Source: Membranipora membranacea | Taxonomy: Eukaryota; Bryozoa; Gymnolaemata; Cheilostomatida; Membraniporidae | DNA length: 64,000 bases | Assembly: GCA_914767715.1 (NCBI GenBank) | Contig: OU612074.1 | Location: 22,678,062 to 22,742,061, forward strand | Direction: 5' to 3' | Part shown: piece after piece, positions 23,801-32,800 of the stretch | Layout: each line of letters begins with the position of its first letter | How positions within the stretch are numbered: position 1 is the stretch's first letter | Position numbers and translations under genes: made by a program | Notes under the pieces: generated by a model | Seen by the model: only the letters and a program-made list of their open reading frames with translations | Databases searched by the model: none | Told to the model about the DNA's origin: nothing

Positions 23801-26800
23801 CTTCCTTCACTCTGCCATGGTGGGGAGTTGTGTTCGGTTACATTCTCTGTGGAGCTTGTATAGCTAATGGTGTATGGTGGCCTTATCTATATAGCATACA
23901 ATGGGGTAAAGATCTCTCACTAGAATGGCTGGCCTCTCTAGTTCTCAGCATTTTCCAGTCTATCATAGTCCTGCAACCTATCAAGGTAACATGTAATGAC
24001 TTGAGTATAAAAATCCCATGTAAAAATCAAATAATGTTGAAGCTTGCAAGCCATTGTTATACACAGCATAATCTAATCTCCTGTAATTGGGATCAGAAGA
24101 CTCTTCCATTGACTCATTTCATCAAAATAATACTGCCATAATTTGTCCCTTAGTTGGTTTCTTTGACCTTCATTTCATGAGTACAAGAATTATTCAGGTG
24201 CATCGATCCTTATTCAAGCATCATTTGTTCCTGTTCCAATACCAACTACTTACTAATTTAGACTGTAACTGTAACACTGTCTACGAATCACTATACAGGT
24301 CATAATTCTCGCCGTGCTCATGTCGATCCTCCTCCAAGTCACTCTGGCTGAACCTGAAGATCTCTCAATGATAAACACAGTATCAGACTTACATGGACAA
24401 GTCAAACCTGTTGAATCGATTGAACCTCCTATACATCCTCAGAAAGTCCCCAAACCCAAACCTATTGTGGTTCAGACAGAAGCAAAGCTGTTTAAGAAAC
24501 TCTTCGATAAGCTGAAGGGAGTTCTGGCACATATCATGTACTTAAGTAAGCTTTATAGATTTTGAATATCTGTCCAACCAATTTATGCTTTGAACAGTTA
24601 TTCTAAAATCTTATTCGGCCATCACATTACTTGATATGAGGAGGTGTGCAGCTTGCAACAACCCAAGTTGAAACCTTCCGACCCCTGTATGAGGCTTGAA
24701 GAGGCTTTAGTGTAAATTTAGTGCAAACCTCAATACGACGCCATACTTAGAATGCAGTACCTCACAATCACACTAGTGTTTCGTTTACCATATTGGTAGA
24801 TATTGTATTATAATCATTTATCAATTTCTCAATTTTTAGTCTTGTTGCTGCTTGTGGTAAGCCACAACTCAAGTACAAATTTCTACAGACAGAACAAGAC
24901 CATCAAAGATACGCTCCAACTCGACGACATGGGTGTAAGTTTATTGCCTGCTAACCATGCAAATTGGAATTATATAGATCTCTCACGCAGCCTTTTTTGC
25001 CATTGCATTCTTGGTAGAAAATATATATATCGGTATGAGTTTGATTTGTAATGTATTCTTTATTATTAAAGTTAAGCAGAGTGGAAGATATATGGCCATG
25101 GATGAGAGAGACGTTATTCCCTGTTGTATATCCAAGTCATCATTACAATGGAGAAAGGATGAGTCTATATGAACGTCAGTTTATGTATAACATTGACGCC
25201 ATCAGAATGGGACCAGTCAGAATGAAACAGAACAGAGAGGTCGAAGGTCAGTTAAAATGAATATTTGCTCAAGAGGTTGATACTGACCCATTTAAGACTA
25301 ATTTTTGAACATTTAACTTCATAAGATAATAGCAGACATTAACTGTTTGCCATAACCTCCATAAACCATTGTCATATCAAAATCTAATTTTCCATTAGAC
25401 ATTTATATTACGCTTAACTGTCACCACAACAAGAATGGATATCTGGTACTTTGCAAAACAAAAGAGTCCATCTCCTGGTTATCTGCGGCACATGTCTCGC
25501 AGCACGATCTTAACACCGATTAATTTCGTATATAGTGTCTCCAATTTGGTTAAACAAAAACAAAATTAATCTCTTATGGATATTTCACAGTTGAATGTGA
25601 TGAGTACCAGAAGTATGAGTCATCAAAGCTGTTCAAGGTTTACAACTGTGAGGATGAAGACGAGGAGAGAGACTGGAATTCAAGTGAGTAGAATGTCTCG
25701 CTTGTTGATTTCCTATACATGTAGAGATTTTAAGAATCACTGCATTGAATTCCATGTCACAACAGATGTCACAAGTACTGTCCGAAAACTTAGAAATCAA
25801 ATCAATGCGCCTTGAGGTTGCAGCCACCATGTTCATTGTAAAATTGCTCACAGTTTGGAGGCAGGTGGCGAAAACCTGTGGCATCATCAGGCCCCAGTAG
25901 TCAGTAGACTGCAGGGAGTTTTGAACCTGGCAAGTCCAGCACTTGTGGGAGCTTTAACCAACACTGAGCTTCCTCCTACCCCTATGATTGGCTTATGTTG
26001 GGCTGTGCCAACTCCGATATTCTGAGTAGAAAGCGCATTTAGTGTAGTTTGTTCAATAGTGGTGGCAATCATATCCGATTGAATCAGGTATAAAATACAT
26101 AAATATCTGGCGCTTGATTATGACAGACATTACTCAGATTGAAATTTTTTCATCTCAGCTTCCAAAGACAAATACAATCATCAAATTAAGATTAATGTTA
26201 TTTTGCAGAGTGGAATGGTACTCACGTTGATGGTGTTACATTACCACCGTACATACATGAGGTGATCAAAGGAGCTCGTTATCGGGGAGTAATTGAGTCC
26301 TACAGCATCAGTGGGTACATGTAAGTATGTAACTGGGTCACTACTTCTCTATATAAATAATTCAGGCGATCGCAAAGTTAACTTAGCGCCATTAGATCAA
26401 TCAGTCAATGCCCTCGAGTACTTGAGTCTTGTAGTGCTCTTGTTGGTTCAGGGGTAAGAAGATATTCATAAGTTCATCCAGCTAGAATGTTTCACATGGC
26501 ACAAATCAGAAGAATTTAAAGTGAAGTTTCTCATCACTCAACAAATGCATATCTCTTACTACAGGGTGACCATGTATGATTCTAACTGGGATCTTGTCTG
26601 TGATCTTCTAGAAGAGGAGATCTGGATAGACAAACAGACAAGAGCCATATTTATAGAATTTGTTGTGGCAAATATGAATGTAAATATATACACACAAATA
26701 AAGATTGTTCTGGAGACGCCAGTATATGGAGGTAAGTGTTGAGCGTTGATAATAAGATATGAGAATATCAGAGAATGAGGAGAGGTTGGCAATGATTGCT

Positions 26801-29800
26801 CATGGTGTCTCACTCATAAATCCAGAGCCAATCTGTCAATCACCTTCTTACTTTCACATTATATCCATCAATGTCTCCAAACATAAAGATATTGTGTAGT
26901 TTCAAGGATGGATGCGCATAGCTTCCTGAGATATAGCCCGATAAAAGGGGACCCACCAGATTCGATTTATTTGTTCGTTTGATTTGTCTCTCCAGGGCAC
27001 ATGACTTGTCAAAACATAATGCCATTTCATTATCATGAAAGTATTGGCTCTTGTGAGATTAGCTGTCGTGGTAGTTGTAAAGTAATTTACTTTTTTCCAA
27101 AGCTGTCTTTTTATTGGGGATATGTCAAAACACAATATACTTATAATTACGTTTTGTTTATGCCATTATTCTATTTCAGGTGTATTTGCGTCTTGGGATG
27201 TGAACAGTTTCAGACCTTACCCTTATGTAGACTGGGTAGACTTTCTCTTCCTCATCATACAATGTATCTGGTTTCTGGTTCTTTGTTATATTGTCTTCAA
27301 AGAAGCTCGAGGTGAGTTTGAAACATGCATCTCTGTACATACAGCTTGAGGTAAACATTATCTTGGCAATACAAAGCCAGAGTTTTCTAACCAAATTGAG
27401 TAAACCCCTCCCTGTGATACTGCCTCCTGTGTAAGTCAGTATACTGGCCTTATTATTCTGTAGCGGGAACACCATCTTCAAAGGTATTTGCTGATTGATT
27501 TGGGTACCATCTCAATTCAGTTTTGAATACTTAAATCATAAGAGATTAGCCTTACCTTCCCTGTATATCAAAACTTGACTGCTTCTGCTGCTGGAGATTA
27601 CAACTTTTCATTACATAAAGGTCTAAACCAACTGCTCCACTTGTTGAGTGGCTCACCATTATTTATTACAGCACTTTACAAAGAAGGTGCAAATAAATAC
27701 TTGAGGGAGCCGTGGCACATTGTGGAATCTGTTAATGTGTTTCTCGCTTTACTGTCGGTTGTATTCTTTGCCTTGAGATCATATGAAGTGGTAACTGCTG
27801 TTGAGTTCATGAAAAACAATAAAGGTAAGATTGCAGCGCAAATAAGATATTTCATTATTCACACTGGTCAGCAGATGATCAAAATAATCTAAAGATCACT
27901 TCTTATAGGTGTGAATCTATTAGTTGATTTTCGACCAATGAATGCTTTGAACAAATTACAAGAGTCTCAGTCTACCACATGAAGGTTAAAAAATTGTCAA
28001 AATCCCAAAACATCAACTTGACACTTAACAATTATGATGTAGAAAAATACCCATCGATATATTTAGAGGGCAAATTAACTTAAATGACAAACGAACGAAA
28101 TTTCAATACACTTGAATATAGAACCTTGTGATAATCTTAGTGAAAGCTTGATATTATAGCTGAAATAGACATTTTTCCAAGCCTCTGTTCAGAGATAAAT
28201 ACCCACTGATTGGGTACCCTTCACCCAACGCAGCATAGTAGAAAAAGAGCTGAAATGGTCGTATCTTGAAAACCGCTCATATAAAGATAAACATCATTTC
28301 TGACTTGGACATTGTATTTTTGATTTGCAATAGCCGAGTATGTAGACTTCGATCCTGTGATGAGGTGGGACACTGCTTATTCTCTAACAATAGCCTTAGT
28401 TCTATTCATCGCCATAATACAGCTGTTCCAGCCTATGGACTTTAGTCAACAGCTTACTTATCTCAAGGTAATGTATGAAGTCACCATCGTTATCTTATAC
28501 AAATACACATGAGATCATGTTAGATTTAACTGATATAACTGATTTAACTGATTTAACTGATTTCACTAATTTAACTGTTTTAACTGTTTTAACTGATTTA
28601 ACTGATTTAACTTATTCAGCTGATTCAGCTGATTCAGCTGATTCAGCTGATTCAGCTGATTCAGCTGATTCAGCTGATTCAGCTGATTCAACTTATTCAA
28701 CTGATTCAGCTGATTCAGCTGATTCAAGTGATTCAACTGATTCAACTGATTCAACTGATTCGACTGATTCAACTGATTCAACTGATTTAACTGATTTAAG
28801 TGATTTAACTGATTTAAGTGATTTAACTGATTTAACTGATTTACCTGATTTAACTGATTTAACTGATTTAACTGACTCACCTGATTTAACTGATTTAACT
28901 GATTTAAATGATTTAACTGATTTAACTGATTTCACTGATTTAACTGATTTAACTGATTTAACTGATTTAAGTTATTCAGCTGATTCAGCTGATTCAGCTG
29001 ATTCAACTGATTCAACTGATTCAAGTGATTCAAGTGATTCAACTGATTCAACTGATTCAACTGATTCAACTGATTTAACTGATTTACCTGATTTAACTGA
29101 TTTAAGTGATTTTACTGATTTAATTGATTTAACTGATTTAACTGATTTAGCTGATTTAACTGATTTAAGTGATTTAAGTGATTTAACTGATTTACCTGAT
29201 TTAACTGATTTAACTGATTTAACTGATTTACCTGATTTAACTGATTTAACTGATTTAACTGATTTACCTGATTTAACTGATTTAACTGATTTACCTGATT
29301 TAACTGATTTAACTGATTTCACTGATCTAACTGATTTAACTGATTTAACTGAATTAACTGACTGAAGAAAGGATACCTTTGAAATATAAATATCTAAAAT
29401 TTTATTAACCGCATCAGTGCTGTGTAGTATGTGAATTGGATGGGTTTGCACCCATGATTTCCTATTGTGTGGAGTTCACTAATCAGTAGGTAGTATATAA
29501 AATTCTTAGATATTTGAAGCTGAAACATGATCAATATACTGTTGAATTTACCATAATATATTTTCTCATTTTTAGATGACGTTGTCTACCACAGGTCCGA
29601 ATGTAGTTTGGTATTCCATAGCATTATCACTGCTACTCTTATTGTACAGTCATATTATGACAATCGCCTTTGGGAGTCAGTTCGGAGCCTTTGTACACTT
29701 TCTCAGATCTTTTTATTACCTCTTCGGAATACTTCTCGGTAAGGGGCTTGATAATTTATCACTTTTATAGAGAATGGCGGCTGACATATAGCTGTGACCA

Positions 29801-32800
29801 GATATTTTGATGTATAGCATGACTACTCATAACTATCAGACATTCCATTATTCAATAGAGATAGAATAGAAGCCTGGCAGACTAATTTCCAAAATTTGAC
29901 AGCTTTGCTTGAGTCTATTTATTCCGTTGACTGTATTTACAAATTTGCAAGTTTTTTTCTCATTTGTCATTGGCTTGTTACCCTATACATTTGAACAGTC
30001 AAATGTACTAAGTAAAGCTTTTTTGGTGCCTTGGAAACGAAATGTTTAGTTTTTGTGCTGTCGGTTTATTTGAATTGGAATTCGTAACCATCACCATTTT
30101 AAGGTGCCCAGAGTTTGAGAAATTATAGCACTGAGCCACACCTCCTCAAAATTTGAGCACTGTAATGACTGTTTAGGAATAATAAAATGGAACACAGAGC
30201 TGTCTAATTTTATAAATCACAAGCATTTTCTTTTTCTGTTTAGGAATACTGAAGTTCACTCACATTATAGAGACAGATACTTGGGTCCTGAGAGTTCTGT
30301 TCTCTGTGTATATGATAGTCGGTAACTTTATCCTCCTGAACCTCTTCATATCTGTGATCAACGACGGTCTGACATACATTAAGCAAAACCCTGATGAGGC
30401 AGACTTTGATGTGGAGCTGTCTGACTATATCAAGGTTTGAAAGGTTTTTTTTCTGGTTGTGAAATTTATTGTACATGACTATTGTGCTGATTGTATTGAT
30501 CCCTGTACCCAAAACGTACCCAATAAATTTTTTGCCTTTCATCAATTTGATATCCAATCACACTGACCATTTTTGAATTATGAAACGGATTATGAATATC
30601 AAGTTTCTACATGATGACTGCAATCAATATGTCTATCCAAACTTGAAAGTTCAGCAGTGTAGCGTTTGCAACCCACTGTGACACCTTATGCATGCTCATA
30701 TCCTTATTGTTTAAGGTGAAGTTGGAAGGCTGGTGGCTATCACTAACTGGAGCGACTAACAAGGAGAGAGCGAATCTCGCTAAGGTTAGACGAGGCGGAC
30801 CATGGAACAGAGAACTGGAGCTGTATTATGGGCTGCTTGAGGAGAAGCAGATCACACCTATAGAAGATAAGCAGGCTCTGCAACATCAGTCTGATGTCAA
30901 CGATAAATCTGATGCTGTAAGCATATTTGTATGACTGAGAGTAACCAGGGACATTGAGAGGTTTTATTAGACTGGCAAATTAATCAAAAGCAGTAGGCAA
31001 TCCATTCATGTGTTTGCGTTTTGTACAAAAAAAGCCTTAGCATACCTTCACCTTCACCAAATCAGAAAACAACTATTATGTTGTGTGTTTTATTTAAAGG
31101 CGTTGGAGTGGTTTGAACTGGCCAATCGTAAGCTTTCAGATGAGGAAAGAGCTGCAATACCGATATCTGAGACTCAATCCAGGAACGAGCACACTGCACG
31201 ATTAGCCATTAGAACCATTGTGTTGGATCTAGTTCATAACAATGACAAAGCAATGGGGTTTATCAAGAAATGGCTGAAACCTGAACCAGAACCTGTACAT
31301 ACAGAGAAAGCTCAAGTGAGTTTAATTCAGAAGAATTCATTATTCCCATCAGCCTGGTTCCATTTTTTGTTACGAGACAGATCATATAGAATATTTGCAG
31401 ACCAAAGCATTTTATAGTCAGATAATGCTTTGGTCTGTGTATTCAGTAATGTTTAAAACCATTAGCTTTATTTGCATTTTACATTTCAAACACATATTTA
31501 ATAAATCTCAGCTTGTTTTGAGTTACGCTACAATAAAATATACGTCTGCTTCACCAACTGCAGAGAGCACACCGTTATCGCCGGTAATTAAAACTTTGTT
31601 GTGATGTGTTCAGTCTCAAAAATCAGAGCTAGATTTATTTAGTTTACCTAATACCTATACCTCTGTATTGTGGGTCCATACCACAATGGTATCTTGCCCC
31701 GCATCATGTCTTCGGCCTCACATGATGCATATCTTTACAAGCAACTCGATGTTGGTGTGTGCAAAACACATGTTAATATTTGCTGCTCACATAGATATTA
31801 TTCTAGATTAATAGATATTTCGGGGGAGGCAACTCTTCCGATCATGCAAAGGGTAATGGATTATTTTTTTGTCCTCACCATTCTGGGTAACTCGATCTTC
31901 ATCCAGTTTTGGGGAGTGCGAAAGTCAAAGTTCATCAATAGCTGGAGTTTGACAATATATAGTGTAGCCCAGCTATAACCACGATTTGATCACAAAGTGA
32001 TTAGATTAATATCTGCACACTTTACAGGTACATGTGGTGGAAGAGGAGTATGACTGCCCTGATGCTGATGTCTTACCTGCCATAGCAACTCAACACAAAA
32101 CCCTATGGCCGATAACAATTATCCACCTGCTTCACCAACTCCTTTGAGCAGACCATTATCACTAGTAATGCACACTTTCCTGATACTACCGATGTGATGT
32201 GTTCTGTCTCAAATATCAGAGGTAGATTTCTCTAGTATTACCCCTGCCTCTGTATTGTTGGTCCATACCACAATGGCCTCTTGCCTCTTCTCATATCTTC
32301 AGCACACATGATGCAATCTTTGTAAGCACATCTATGTTGGTGTGTACAAACACCTGTTAATTGTTTCTGCTAACATAGATATTGTTATAGATTTATAGAT
32401 AATTCGGGGAGGGTATAGGATTTTTTTTGTCATTACCATTCTTGTTAACACAATCTACATCCAGTTTTCGAGAGAGCAAAGGTCAAAGTTCATCAATAAC
32501 AATATAGAAAATAGCTGTGTAGCTCAGCTAGAACAACGAGCTGATCACAAGGTTGATAGATTAATATCCGCACATTTTACAGGTACAGGCAGTGGAAGAG
32601 GAGTATGGTTGTCTGGATGCTGATGTCTTACCTGTCATAGCAACTCCACAAGAAACTTTTCATCAGGCAGAAATCACATTGGAAGATAACCCTGTGGCAG
32701 CACCTTTCACTGACAAACATTTGGAATATAACCAGGAAATGAACCATAAACTGAACATGACCGTACATAGAGAGGCAACTCCAGTGAGTTCAATTGAATA

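Noticed and set aside
28475-29365. 296-codon ORF of Leu/Thr/Asp/Ser, with antisense Lys/Ser/Val and Asn/Gln/Leu ORFs
   Set aside because: Produced by the 9-bp minisatellite, whose unit length keeps frames open; it lies inside a well-bounded intron.
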